DNA of 64,000 nucleotides from NCBI RefSeq assembly GCF_017794965.1, contig NZ_CP051240.1:310001-374000 (forward strand), written 5' to 3'. Source of the stretch: Alcanivorax sp. GTDB lineage: Bacteria > Pseudomonadota > Gammaproteobacteria > Pseudomonadales > Alcanivoracaceae. Below are positions 43,141 to 52,210 of this stretch, one piece after another; within the stretch, counting starts at the first letter, position 1; every line of letters starts with the position of its first letter. The notes under the pieces were generated by a model, which saw only the letters and a program-made list of their open reading frames with translations, was not told where the DNA came from and searched no databases. The position numbers and the translations under genes were made by a program.

Positions 43141-44292
43141 ATGCCCGCTACCGCCAGCACCGCCCATTCCACCCAGTCTCAGATGGTTGTACGCCATGAC
43201 TGGAAACGCAGTGAGATCGAAGCGCTTTTTGCCCTGCCATTCAATGATCTGCTGTTTCAGGCTGCCAGTGTGCACCGGGCCCATTTTGACCCCAATGCGG
43301 TGCAGGTGAGTACTCTGCTGTCCATCAAGACCGGCGCCTGCCCGGAAGACTGCAAGTATTGCTCCCAGTCCGGCCACTACAACACTGAACTGGAAAAGGA
43401 AAAGCTGCTGGAAGTCGCACGGGTGGTGGAAGAAGCGAAAGCCGCGCGAGAAAAGGGGGCTTCCCGGTTCTGCATGGGGGCCGCCTGGCGCAGCCCCCGT
43501 GACCGCGACATGCCCTATGTGCTGGATATGATTCGTCAGGTGAAGGGGCTGGGCATGGAAACCTGCATGACCCTGGGCATGTTGGACAAGGAGCAGGCCG
43601 ATGCTCTGGCTGACGCCGGTCTCGATTATTACAACCACAATCTGGATACCTCGCCGGAATACTACGGCAAGGTGATCACCACCCGTACCTACAACGATCG
43701 GCTCAGCACCCTCTCCAACGTGCGTGATGCCGGTATGAAGGTATGTTGTGGCGGCATCGTCGGTATGGGCGAGGAGCGCGATGACCGGGTGGGCCTGCTG
43801 CAGCAGCTGGCCAACCTGCCGCACCATCCGGAGTCCGTGCCGATCAACATGCTGGTGAAGATTGAAGGCACACCGCTGGCAGATGTGGATGACCTGGACC
43901 CCTTCGAGTTTGTCCGTACCGTGGCAGTGGCCCGTATCCTGATGCCGGAATCCTACGTGCGTCTTTCTGCCGGCCGCCAGGAAATGAACGATGAAGCCCA
44001 GGCCCTGTGTTTCATGGCCGGCGCCAACTCCATCTTTTACGGTGAGCGTCTGCTGACCACCGATAACCCGGAAGCCAATCACGACCAGCTGCTCTTCAAG
44101 CGCCTGGGCATTCATCCGCTGGATCCCCGACACGAGGCATCTGACGAGGCCCACGAAGAAGCGATCAAGGCGCAGGTGGCCGAGCAGCAGGCGGAAGAGC
44201 AAGGTTTGTTCTATAACGCCATGGGCGAAAAGCGCGCCGCGAAGCACGTGCTCGACAAGGACACAGGCCGCCCTGCTGCTACCGAGCATTGA
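43141..44292 (+). CDS. bioB: Biotin synthase
   Basis: BioB inserts sulfur into dethiobiotin by radical SAM chemistry. The 383-aa protein has the radical-SAM cysteines C67, C71 and C74 (CPEDCKYC), the 2Fe-2S ligands further on (RFCMGAAWR, ETCMTLGML, CCGGIVGMGE) and Arg of YVRLSAGR. I chose the ATG at 43141, which has AAGGAGA 6 nt upstream; the upstream frame reaches the promoter. The C-terminal extension after about 320 is rich in Glu, Ala and Gln. Confidence 0.97.
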   Translation: MPATASTAHSTQSQMVVRHDWKRSEIEALFALPFNDLLFQAASVHRAHFDPNAVQVSTLLSIKTGACPEDCKYCSQSGHYNTELEKEKLLEVARVVEEAKAAREKGASRFCMGAAWRSPRDRDMPYVLDMIRQVKGLGMETCMTLGMLDKEQADALADAGLDYYNHNLDTSPEYYGKVITTRTYNDRLSTLSNVRDAGMKVCCGGIVGMGEERDDRVGLLQQLANLPHHPESVPINMLVKIEGTPLADVDDLDPFEFVRTVAVARILMPESYVRLSAGRQEMNDEAQALCFMAGANSIFYGERLLTTDNPEANHDQLLFKRLGIHPLDPRHEASDEAHEEAIKAQVAEQQAEEQGLFYNAMGEKRAAKHVLDKDTGRPAATEH

Positions 44293-44296
44293 TTCT

Positions 44297-44430
44297 CCGT
44301 AGGGTGGAAATCGGCGTGAGCCGATCTCCACCGATGGCTAATTACCATGCCGTGTATCCATTTTCTCCAGCCATTGATTGGCGCTTACGTCGTGGCGGAG
44401 ATTGGCTCACGCCAATTTCCGCCCTACGGG
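44297..44430. repeat. Palindromic inverted pair K between bioB and bioF
   Basis: CCGTAGGGTGGAAATCGGCG (from 44297) and its inverse (ending CCGCCCTACGGG at 44430) are 37-nt arms, each with its own inner palindrome (CGGCGTGAGCCG). The arms are 60 nt apart. The right arm ends 7 nt before the bioF ATG, and no good Shine-Dalgarno site is seen there. This word has no 7-nt period and is a different class from the heptad arms. Confidence 0.85.
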
Positions 44431-44437
44431 TTTAGCA

Positions 44438-45604
44438 ATGACCTTTGATCTCGCCGCTGACCTTGAAGAGCGCCGCCAGCAACACCGTTTCCGCGAACCG
44501 CTGGTGATGGACGGCCCTTGTGGTCGCTTTGCGCGTTTGGCAGGGCGTGATTACCTGAATTTCTGCAGCAATGATTATCTGGGGCTGGCCAATGACCCGG
44601 AGGTGATTGCTGCCTTTCAGCGGGCCGCCAGTGACTGGGGGGTGGGCAGCGGCGCCTCCCATCTGGTGTGCGGTCATCAACGTCCCCACCAGGATCTGGA
44701 AGAAGCCCTGGCTGCCCACACGGGGCGTGAACGCGCCTTGCTGTTTTCCACGGGCTATATGGCCAATCTGGGTGTCATGTCGGCGCTGCTCGGCAAGTCT
44801 GATGCGGTCTTCGAAGACCGGCTCAATCATGCGTCCCTGCTCGACGGTGGTCTGCTCAGCGGGGCGCGCTTCCGCCGCTTCGCCCACAACGATCCCGCAG
44901 CGCTGGAGCGACTGCTGCAACGCAGCGACGCGCGCCGCAAACTGGCGGTGGTCGATGGTGTGTTCAGCATGGATGGTGATGAGGCTCCGCTGGCGGCGCT
45001 GGCGGCGGTTTGCGAAACCAATGATGCCTGGCTGATGGTGGATGATGCCCATGGCATTGGCGTGCTGGACGAGCAGGGGAGAGGCTCACTGTTTGCCCAG
45101 GGCGTGAATGAACGCGTCCAGATTCTGATGGGCACCCTGGGCAAGGGCCTGGGTAGCGGCGGTGCTTTTGTAGCTGGCAGTCATGACCTGATCGAGACCC
45201 TGATACAATTTGCCCGCACTTTTATTTACACCACCGCCATGCCGGCGGCGGTGGCGGCTGCAACGCTCACCAGCCTGAAGAAATCACAGCAGGAGCACTG
45301 GCGCCGGGAAAAACTGGCGGAGCTGGTGGCGCGTTTTCGTGCCGGCGCCAGTGAGCAGAGATATGCGCTGATGGATTCGCAGACGCCGATCCAGCCAATC
45401 CTGATCGGCAGTGATGCCGATGCCATGGCTTTGAGTGCCGCGCTTCGGGAAAAGGGTTTTCTGATCACCGCGATCCGCCCGCCCACGGTGCCGGAAGGGG
45501 AGGCGCGGTTGAGAGTGACACTGTCTGCCGCTCACGAACTGGCGGATGTGGATGCGCTGTTGGCAGCGCTTGATGAAGTCGGACGTCTGACGTCTGACGT
45601 CTGA
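44438..45604 (+). CDS. bioF: 8-amino-7-oxononanoate synthase
   Basis: BioF condenses pimeloyl-ACP and alanine using PLP. The 388-aa protein has DYLGLAND, the SGASHLVCGHQRPHQDLE block, DDAHGIGVLDEQG and the PLP lysine in GTLGKGLGSGGAF. ATG at 44438 is chosen; the longer frame to 44378 would translate repeat K. The last residues (GRLTSDV and stop) are encoded by heptad array L, so the repeat has become part of the coding sequence. Confidence 0.96.
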   Translation: MTFDLAADLEERRQQHRFREPLVMDGPCGRFARLAGRDYLNFCSNDYLGLANDPEVIAAFQRAASDWGVGSGASHLVCGHQRPHQDLEEALAAHTGRERALLFSTGYMANLGVMSALLGKSDAVFEDRLNHASLLDGGLLSGARFRRFAHNDPAALERLLQRSDARRKLAVVDGVFSMDGDEAPLAALAAVCETNDAWLMVDDAHGIGVLDEQGRGSLFAQGVNERVQILMGTLGKGLGSGGAFVAGSHDLIETLIQFARTFIYTTAMPAAVAAATLTSLKKSQQEHWRREKLAELVARFRAGASEQRYALMDSQTPIQPILIGSDADAMALSAALREKGFLITAIRPPTVPEGEARLRVTLSAAHELADVDALLAALDEVGRLTSDV

Positions 45605-45664
45605 CGCTCAAAAAGGCCAGCCTGTTTTGCTTCTGCCGTCAGACTTCCGACGTCAGACCTGTGA
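45582..45664. repeat. Heptad-arm inverted repeat L (GACGTCT words)
   Basis: GACGTCT occurs three times in tandem from 45582 to 45602, then GACGCTC; the right arm is CGTCAGA, CTTCCGA, CGTCAGA, CCTGTGA from 45637. The left array contains the bioF stop codon (45602-45604). Confidence 0.88.
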
Positions 45665-45678
45665 CCAAAGGACCTTCA

Positions 45679-46491
45679 ATGCCCAAGCTGATTCCCTATC
45701 ACAACACCTACAAGGCCACTGGCGTCGATGATGCCGAAGCGTTGGATATCGTCCTGATTCATGGCTGGGGACTGCATGCCATCGTTTTTGATGACGTCGT
45801 GCCGGCGCTGCTGGAACGGTTCCGGGTGACGGTGGTGGATCTGCCGGGTATGGGGCAGAGCCCGTTGCCAGGCGCCGAATACACTATGGATTTTCTGGCA
45901 GAGGAAGTGCTGGCGATCATGCCGCAGAAAGCCCATGTGCTGGGGTGGTCACTGGGCGGCCTGGTGGCCCTGGCCATGGCGGACAAAGCGCCGGAACGGG
46001 TGCAGTCCGTGGTGACGGTGGCCACCTCGCCGCGTTTCACCTCCACCAAGGGGTGGGGCACCGCCATGAAGCCGGAGATCCTCGGAAAATTTGCGGAAAT
46101 GTTCGACGAAGATCAGGAAGGCACGCTGGTACGTTTTTTGGCGTTGAACTGTAAAGGCAGTGCCGCCATGCGTGCAGATACCGCAAGACTCAAAGAGATT
46201 CTGTATTTCTGCGGATTGCCTGCCCCCCGGGCTTTGCGAGGCGGCCTCGACATTCTTCGTGATGCAGATCTGCGCGAGGTGCTGCCAACCTTGTCCATGC
46301 CGGTGTTGATGGTGTTTGGCGAGAACGATCATATTGTCCCTGCCGCCGCCATGGCGGCCAGTGAGTCGCTAATCAACAACGGTCGTACCGCCCTGATCGA
46401 ACAGGTGGCCCATGTGCCTTTCCTGTCAGCCCCCGGAACCTTTACCCAAGCAGTGTATGACTTCTATCGCGAACATCAGTTGGTCAACTGA
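45679..46491 (+). CDS. bioH: Pimeloyl-ACP methyl ester carboxylesterase BioH
   Basis: BioH removes the methyl group from pimeloyl-ACP methyl ester, ending the disguised fatty-acid route to the pimeloyl chain. The 270-aa hydrolase has the W-G-L turn (HGWGLHAIVFDD), nucleophile elbow GWSLGG, acid in GENDHIVP and His in VAHVPFLS. ATG at 45679 is preferred, 7 nt after AAAGGA; the GTG at 45661 is inside the right arm of repeat L. Confidence 0.95.
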   Translation: MPKLIPYHNTYKATGVDDAEALDIVLIHGWGLHAIVFDDVVPALLERFRVTVVDLPGMGQSPLPGAEYTMDFLAEEVLAIMPQKAHVLGWSLGGLVALAMADKAPERVQSVVTVATSPRFTSTKGWGTAMKPEILGKFAEMFDEDQEGTLVRFLALNCKGSAAMRADTARLKEILYFCGLPAPRALRGGLDILRDADLREVLPTLSMPVLMVFGENDHIVPAAAMAASESLINNGRTALIEQVAHVPFLSAPGTFTQAVYDFYREHQLVN

Positions 46492-46492
46492 C

Positions 46493-47278
46493 ATGGCCGT
46501 GCCGGAAACCGATAAGCATGCTGTCAGCGATCATTTTAGTCGCGCAGCGCGCAGCTATGACGAGCATGCGATCTTGCAGCTGGCGGTGGGGCGTTCATTG
46601 GTGCAGCGGTTACCGCAGCAGTTGCCGGTGGACGCAGCTCTGGATCTTGGCTGTGCCACGGCCCCATTTGCCCGTGCCCAGCAACAGGCGTTGCCGACAG
46701 TGGGCTGGCAAGCGGTGGATCTGTCCCGGGCGATGCTGGCTGAAGCGCAGACCCGTGGTCGGTTCAATGAACGTTACCAGCCGCTTTGTGCCGATGCGGA
46801 AGCACTGCCGCTGGCGGATGCCAGCCAGGGGCTGGTGTTTAGCTGCTTTGCGTTGCAGTGGTGTGATCCGCAAATTGTACTGGCGGAAATCTATCGTGTG
46901 TTGGCGCCCGCTGGGCGTGTGCTGCTGGCGCTTCCGCTGGCGGGCTCTCTCAGGGAACTGCAACAAAGCTGGCAGGTTATCAATCAGCGCCCGCATGTGA
47001 ATGCGTTGCCGGGGTTGGCTGACTGGCAGAGTGCGGCCCTGCAGTGCGGCTTCATGGATGCGGATTTGCAGCAGCAAGTGATGGTGGAATACTACGATTC
47101 GGTAAAATCCATCGCTCGCCGTCTCAAGGCGACCGGCGCGGATCATGTCAGTGGCGCTTCCGGCCTGACCGGCAAGAATGCCTGGTTGGCGATGGTGGAA
47201 GAGTACGAGAAAAAACGTACGGACCAGGGCTTGCCGCTGACCTGGAATGTACTGTTTCTGGAAGCGGAAAAGTCGTGA
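46493..47278 (+). CDS. bioC: Malonyl-ACP O-methyltransferase BioC
   Basis: BioC methylates malonyl-ACP so that it can enter fatty-acid synthesis as a disguised primer. The 261-aa SAM enzyme begins near FSRAARSYDEHAILQ, a BioC hallmark, with motif I LDLGCATAPFA (less common Ala-Thr-Ala in place of GxG) and the FSCFALQWCD block. The ATG at 46493 begins one base after the bioH stop. Its own stop codon joins heptad array M. Confidence 0.94.
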   Translation: MAVPETDKHAVSDHFSRAARSYDEHAILQLAVGRSLVQRLPQQLPVDAALDLGCATAPFARAQQQALPTVGWQAVDLSRAMLAEAQTRGRFNERYQPLCADAEALPLADASQGLVFSCFALQWCDPQIVLAEIYRVLAPAGRVLLALPLAGSLRELQQSWQVINQRPHVNALPGLADWQSAALQCGFMDADLQQQVMVEYYDSVKSIARRLKATGADHVSGASGLTGKNAWLAMVEEYEKKRTDQGLPLTWNVLFLEAEKS

Positions 47279-47430
47279 GTTGAAAGTTCAAAGTTTAAAG
47301 TTGAAACGCGAATCAGACTGCCGAAAAATGTAATGCCGTGCCCGCGATCTCAGTTAATGGCGCGGGCACGGACTCTCTAACACAATAATCTCTCTCGCGC
47401 TTTTCAACTTTAAACTTTGAACTTTCAACT
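47278..47430. repeat. Heptad-arm inverted repeat M (AGTTGAA words), arms identical
   Basis: The left arm is AGTTGAA, AGTTCAA, AGTTTAA, AGTTGAA (47278-47305). The right arm, read on the other strand from 47430 to 47403, is AGTTGAA, AGTTCAA, AGTTTAA, AGTTGAA: the same words in the same order, a perfect 28-bp inverted repeat. The left arm is followed by ACGCG and the right arm preceded by CGCG. A central 11-bp stem, CCGTGCCCGCG with CGCGGGCACGG, lies at 47336-47371. Confidence 0.95.
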
Positions 47431-47468
47431 GATCCGTCGTTAGCTACCAACTCTTGAGTCAGAACTCC

Positions 47469-48113
47469 ATGGAAAATCAGAAACCACCCCTCCCCGCCCT
47501 CAAAGGCATCTTCTTCATCACCGGCACCGACACCGAAGTCGGCAAAACCTGGGTCAGTTGTCGTTTGCTGGAGCGTGCCCGTGAAGCGGGGTTGAGCTGC
47601 TACGGGCTCAAGCCGGTGGCGGCGGGTTGCGAGGAAACCGCAGAGGGTTGGCGGAATGATGATGCCCTGCAATTGATGGCGGCAAGCTCGGTAAAACTGC
47701 CCTATGAAGTGGTCAACCCGGTGGCGTTCAAGGCGCCGATTGCGCCGCATATTGCGGCTCGCCAGGAAGGTAAGGTCATCACGCTGGCGCGGCTGGTGGG
47801 CTATGTGCGCGGGGCGCTCAATGCGCATCCGGCCGACCTGATCCTGATCGAAGGCGCAGGCGGCTGGCGCGTGCCATTGAATGACCGTGAGATGCTGTCT
47901 GCGCTGGCCAAGGAGCTGGAGGTGCCGGTGATCCAGGTGGTGGGGATGAAGCTGGGGTGCATCAGTCATGCTCTGCTGACCGCAGAGACCATCGAAAAGG
48001 ATGGCTTGCGCTATGCGGGAACCATGGCCAATTGCTTTGGTGACATGGATGCCCAGGAAGACAATCTGCTGACCCTGCGCCAGCACCTCCCGGGCGCCTT
48101 TGCCATCCTGTGA
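47469..48113 (+). CDS. bioD: Dethiobiotin synthetase
   Basis: BioD closes the ureido ring of dethiobiotin with ATP and CO2. The 214-aa protein has the P-loop GTDTEVGKTWVS, the substrate-binding GLKPVAAG and the EGAGGWRVPL block. I prefer ATG 47469; TTG 47454 would add five residues and neither start has a strong ribosome site. bioA is absent from this cluster. Confidence 0.95.
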   Translation: MENQKPPLPALKGIFFITGTDTEVGKTWVSCRLLERAREAGLSCYGLKPVAAGCEETAEGWRNDDALQLMAASSVKLPYEVVNPVAFKAPIAPHIAARQEGKVITLARLVGYVRGALNAHPADLILIEGAGGWRVPLNDREMLSALAKELEVPVIQVVGMKLGCISHALLTAETIEKDGLRYAGTMANCFGDMDAQEDNLLTLRQHLPGAFAIL

Positions 48114-48301
48114 TTTCGGCACACAATGACAGGGCTGCAAGTCGTTGAATTCATGGGCCTGTCATCTTTAACTGGGCGGTTACAGGCCGCTACATAGTAC
48201 TACAGTGCAACTACCCAAGCGCCACTGTTCCCGTGCAATTTCCTGCCTAACCTTGAGTGGTCCCGTGACAACGGACATCTCGACATTCTGGGGGAAAATA
48301 C

Positions 48302-50038
48302 ATGGACAGCAAACGGCGAAGCGTCATTCAGGCATTGGGCGCCGGGGGAACCCTGGCGCTGGCGGGCTGCGGTGGAGGCAGTGGTTCTGTTGGGGTACAG
48401 GCAAACTCACCGGCAACACCCACACCCAACCAACCGGATGAGCCACCAGTAACTGCCGCGCCGAACGTGCGTTTTGAGCATGGCGTGGCGTCCGGCGACC
48501 CACTTTCCGATCGGGTCATGCTGTGGACCCGGGTCACCCCTGAGCAAGAGGGTGAAATTCCTGTGGTTGTTACGGTGGCAACGGACCAGGCCATGTTGCA
48601 GCCGGTGGCGGTTTACGCGGCTACCGCTACCGCAGAACGGGATTATTGCGTCAAGGTAGATGCGGATGGCCTGCAACCGGATCACTGGTATTACTACCGG
48701 TTTTCAGTGGGCGATCAGCATTCTCCTGTGGGGCGTACCCGCACCTTCCCGGCCTCCTCCAGTTTTATCGACCGAGCCCGTTTTGCGGTGGTTTCCTGTG
48801 CCAACTATGCCTACGGTTTTTTCTCGGTCTATCGTGCTGTGGCAGAACGGGGTGATCTGGATTTCGTGTTGCACCTGGGGGATTACCTGTATGAATACGG
48901 CCCCGGTGAGTACGGAGATTTCCCTGAGCGGGACCCGCTGCCGCCACAGGAAATGGTGACCTTGGCGGATTACCGTGCCCGTCATGCCCAGTACAAGACC
49001 GATGAAGACCTGCAGGCTGTGCATCAGCAGTTTCCCATGATTGCCGTATGGGATGATCATGAGTCTACCAATGACAGCTATCGCGATGGTGCCGAGAATC
49101 ACCAGCCGCTTAGCGAAGGAGACTGGGAAGAACGCAAGGCGGTATCCCGGCAGGCCTATTTCGAATGGCTGCCGATTCGCCCGCGGGAGCCGGGAAATTT
49201 CAGTGTGATCTACCGGCGGTTCCAGTTCGGTGACCTGATCGATCTGACCATGCTCGATACCCGTCTGGAAGGCCGCGATGAACAATTGACCGTCCCCCTT
49301 GATCCGGCCCGTAACAGCGAAGATCGCCATCTGATCAGTGATGCGCAGATGGACTTCCTGCTCGATTCCCTGAGTCAGTCCTCATCCCAATGGCGGTTCA
49401 TCGGCCAGCAGGTGATGTTCGGCCAGTTGAATATTGCTGAACTACCCAGCCTCAGCGAAGACCAGGCACAACTGCGTGGCAACCTTTCTGCCATCAATAT
49501 GGATCAATGGGATGGCTATGCCGCGGACCGGTTGAAAATTCTCAATCATATCGATGACAACAACATCGATAACGTGGTGGTGCTTACCGGCGATATTCAT
49601 ACCTCCTGGGCCACGGAAATTTACCGCAATCCGTCTTCCCTGTTGGGCGACCTGTTCGACAAGCCATTGGCGGCAGAATTCGTGACGCCGGCGGTGACCA
49701 GCCCGGGGTTCCCGGAAGGGGCTGCGGAGTTGGCGGGCGTTTTGATTCCGGTGGTGAATCCGCACATTCGTTATGTGGAGGCCAAGTCCCGGGGATTCAT
49801 TCTCGTGGATGTAACCCGTGAACATGCACAGGCCGAGTTTTACTACGCCCGGAGTATCGAGTCGTTTGATCTGCGTGGCCAGATCGATACCAGCAAGACC
49901 AAGGTAGTGACGGTGAAAAGTGGCGACAGTCGCATCATCGAAGACCGCCCCGTGTCTCGCCCGCGCACGCTGCGCACCGCATGGAACAACCCTCCCCTTC
50001 CCCTGAATTCCGTCACCCGTAATGAGGTATTGTCATGA
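48302..50038 (+). CDS. phoD: PhoD-family alkaline phosphatase, Tat-type lipoprotein
   Basis: This 578-aa protein belongs to the alkaline phosphatase D family (PhoD, calcium/iron-dependent phosphomonoesterase or phosphodiesterase). The N-terminus has KRRSVIQ, close to the twin-arginine motif, and then a lipobox L-A-G-C (Cys near 23), so it is likely exported folded by Tat and lipid-anchored. A low-complexity Gly/Ser and TPTPNQP linker follows. Catalytic and metal residues appear in SCANYAYG, LHLGDYLYEYG, VWDDHE and LTGDIHTSW. The 188-bp leader upstream holds no gene. It overlaps the next gene by 4 nt. Confidence 0.88.
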   Translation: MDSKRRSVIQALGAGGTLALAGCGGGSGSVGVQANSPATPTPNQPDEPPVTAAPNVRFEHGVASGDPLSDRVMLWTRVTPEQEGEIPVVVTVATDQAMLQPVAVYAATATAERDYCVKVDADGLQPDHWYYYRFSVGDQHSPVGRTRTFPASSSFIDRARFAVVSCANYAYGFFSVYRAVAERGDLDFVLHLGDYLYEYGPGEYGDFPERDPLPPQEMVTLADYRARHAQYKTDEDLQAVHQQFPMIAVWDDHESTNDSYRDGAENHQPLSEGDWEERKAVSRQAYFEWLPIRPREPGNFSVIYRRFQFGDLIDLTMLDTRLEGRDEQLTVPLDPARNSEDRHLISDAQMDFLLDSLSQSSSQWRFIGQQVMFGQLNIAELPSLSEDQAQLRGNLSAINMDQWDGYAADRLKILNHIDDNNIDNVVVLTGDIHTSWATEIYRNPSSLLGDLFDKPLAAEFVTPAVTSPGFPEGAAELAGVLIPVVNPHIRYVEAKSRGFILVDVTREHAQAEFYYARSIESFDLRGQIDTSKTKVVTVKSGDSRIIEDRPVSRPRTLRTAWNNPPLPLNSVTRNEVLS

Positions 50039-52131
50039 TTGCCCCCTGGAAATTATTGCCGTTGGTTGCCGCCATCACACTGACCGCCTGTGGCGGCGAT
50101 GGTGGAAGTTCATCCGGGGGGAATGCTGCTTCCGGTAACACCCCCACACCCAACCAGCCTGCTGACCCGGATGGGGGGGATGACGGGGATGAAGGTAGTG
50201 GTGGTGCGGCCAATCCGCCGGCGGCTGTGCGGTTTGTGGTTATCGGTGATTCCGGTAGTGGCTCGGCTGGCCAGTATGCGGTGGGCGAAGCCATTGCCGA
50301 GGTTTGTGATAACAAGGACGAGTTTGTCGGTGATATGACCTTTCCAGGCTGCGACCTGGTTGTGGGGCTGGGCGACAACATTTACGAATCCGGGGTGACC
50401 AGCGTTGATGATCCCCAGTTCGAGGAAAAGTTCGAGAAACCCTTTGAGCCGGTACAGCTGCCGTTTTATATGGTGCTGGGCAACCATGACAACACCGCCT
50501 ATGTGGGTGGGGATGGTGCCGGCAATGCCCGTGGTGAGTTCCAGGTGGACTACACCTACTTTGACGGAAAGTTGTCCAACCGCTGGAACATGCCGGACCG
50601 CTATTACAAACACAGCACCGGTACGACCACGACCAACCCACGTCCGCTGGTGGATTTTTTCGCGCTGGATTCCAATCCTATCGCCGGGGGCTTTGCTGAC
50701 CCGGATCTGGCCTACGCGTATCACACCTATGGTATTGATCAGCGCAACTGGGCGGTGAATGCGCTGGGTAGCTCCAATGCGGTCTTCAAGATCGCCATGT
50801 CTCACCACCCCTATCTGTCCAACGGCACCCATGGTAACGCGGGCAATTACGATGGCGTCCCCAGTGCCCTGTTGCCGGTGCTGGCCGGTGAACGCTGGAA
50901 GGCGTTCATGGAAGAGGCAGTGTGTGATCAGGCAGACTTCCTGTTCGCAGGCCATGACCACGATCTGCAGGTACTCAATGCGGTGCCCTCCTGTGGCCGC
51001 ACCGAATTCATTGTCAGCGGTGCAGCAGGCAAGACCCGCTCCCTGGCGGATACTGAACGCAACGAAGCCCGTTTTCAGCAGGGCGACACCTATGGTTTCT
51101 TCTGGATGAAAGCCACCGAGGCCGATCCAGAAACCATGACACCGGCCACCCTGTGCGTAGAGGCTTACACGGTAGATCCAGAGGCGGAGGGCCTGGGTGT
51201 GATGGCCGGGGGAGAACTGCAGCCCGCGTTCACCCACTGCTTTGAAAAGCAGATGATGCGTCTGGCCTCACCGGGCAATGATTTCTCCGGCCAGTCACTG
51301 GGCGGTTATGCGCTGCCGTTACCGTTGCCGGAGGGTTTCGATGCCGACTTCACCGGTCCGCTGAAGGAGCTGCGCGAAACGCTGGTATCCGGCTTTACGG
51401 AAGCGGGAGCCGACCTGCCGGAAGAGCAGCGCCAGGTGTTTGATCAGATGCTGGCGGGTACCGATATCCTGTTCAATGCGCTGGATGCGGCCACCGCGGC
51501 CATCCTGTCTGGTGATAACAGTGATATGACCCAGTCCATCGAAGCGGTGCTGGCGGCGTCAGAGCAGCTGCAGGCCATTGATACCAGCACTCTGCCGGCA
51601 CCCTTTGACCAGTTGGGTGGGGCGTTTGAAGCCTTCGCAGGCGGGTTCGGTAATGGCGGGATTGAGGCCGGGGAAGGCAACACCCGCGCGGATATTGCCT
51701 TTATCGCGGCGCCGCTGGTAGAGCTGGCCCGTAATCTGGACAACATTGTCGATGGCATTGACGAGCAGGTGCCGGACGAGGTCCCGGTGATTGCCGGCCT
51801 CACCAAGGTCTTGTCCACGGTTACCCTTGGTCTGGCCAACACGCTGGAGCAGCTGGTGTTGCTGGACACGTCCGCCACCGGAGAGCAGTTGATCGGCACC
51901 GTGGCGGCCACCCTGCAGGCGCTGGTTGGCGACGTGCTGCTGCTCAACCAGATCCCTGGAGCGGAAGACTATGTGACCCTGCCGGGCGATGCTCTCTCGT
52001 CAGCGTTGCTGGTGGTGGTGCGTGAAGTGACTGAACAGCTGGATGAGCGTGTGCTGAATCCGCTGGATCCGTTGCTGAACCTGCTCTCGCCAATCACCGG
52101 GTTGGTGGCCGGGTTACTGGATTTGTTCTGA
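50035..52131 (+). CDS. Metallophosphoesterase lipoprotein, purple-acid-phosphatase-like
   Basis: This 698-aa precursor has a lipobox L-T-A-C (Cys near 19) and a Gly/Ser/Asp-rich linker with the same TPTPNQP stretch as the gene before. The calcineurin-type core shows GDSG near 71, GLGDNIYESG near 110, GNHDN near 149, SHHP near 258 and GHDHDLQ near 305, the five metal-ligand motifs of purple-acid-phosphatase-like enzymes. A long C-terminal helical region (about 410-698) with no known family follows. It overlaps phoD (ATGA), so both phosphatases are made together. Confidence 0.85.
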   Translation: MIAPWKLLPLVAAITLTACGGDGGSSSGGNAASGNTPTPNQPADPDGGDDGDEGSGGAANPPAAVRFVVIGDSGSGSAGQYAVGEAIAEVCDNKDEFVGDMTFPGCDLVVGLGDNIYESGVTSVDDPQFEEKFEKPFEPVQLPFYMVLGNHDNTAYVGGDGAGNARGEFQVDYTYFDGKLSNRWNMPDRYYKHSTGTTTTNPRPLVDFFALDSNPIAGGFADPDLAYAYHTYGIDQRNWAVNALGSSNAVFKIAMSHHPYLSNGTHGNAGNYDGVPSALLPVLAGERWKAFMEEAVCDQADFLFAGHDHDLQVLNAVPSCGRTEFIVSGAAGKTRSLADTERNEARFQQGDTYGFFWMKATEADPETMTPATLCVEAYTVDPEAEGLGVMAGGELQPAFTHCFEKQMMRLASPGNDFSGQSLGGYALPLPLPEGFDADFTGPLKELRETLVSGFTEAGADLPEEQRQVFDQMLAGTDILFNALDAATAAILSGDNSDMTQSIEAVLAASEQLQAIDTSTLPAPFDQLGGAFEAFAGGFGNGGIEAGEGNTRADIAFIAAPLVELARNLDNIVDGIDEQVPDEVPVIAGLTKVLSTVTLGLANTLEQLVLLDTSATGEQLIGTVAATLQALVGDVLLLNQIPGAEDYVTLPGDALSSALLVVVREVTEQLDERVLNPLDPLLNLLSPITGLVAGLLDLF

Positions 52132-52155
52132 GCCGGTTCGAACTTCAGGAAAAGG

Positions 52156-52182
52156 CCGCAGGGGAAACCCTGCGGTTTTTTT
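52156..52182 (+). terminator. Rho-independent terminator of the phosphatase pair
   Basis: The stem CCGCAGGG-gaaa-CCCTGCGG is followed by seven T residues, 24 nt after the stop codon. Confidence 0.93.
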
Positions 52183-52210
52183 CGTCTGCTAACCGGGCGT
52201 TCTTTCGCGC

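Noticed and set aside
48159..48170. Possible Pho box (CTGTCAT) upstream of phoD
   Set aside because: Only one half-site is present; the second repeat at the required 11-nt distance does not match.
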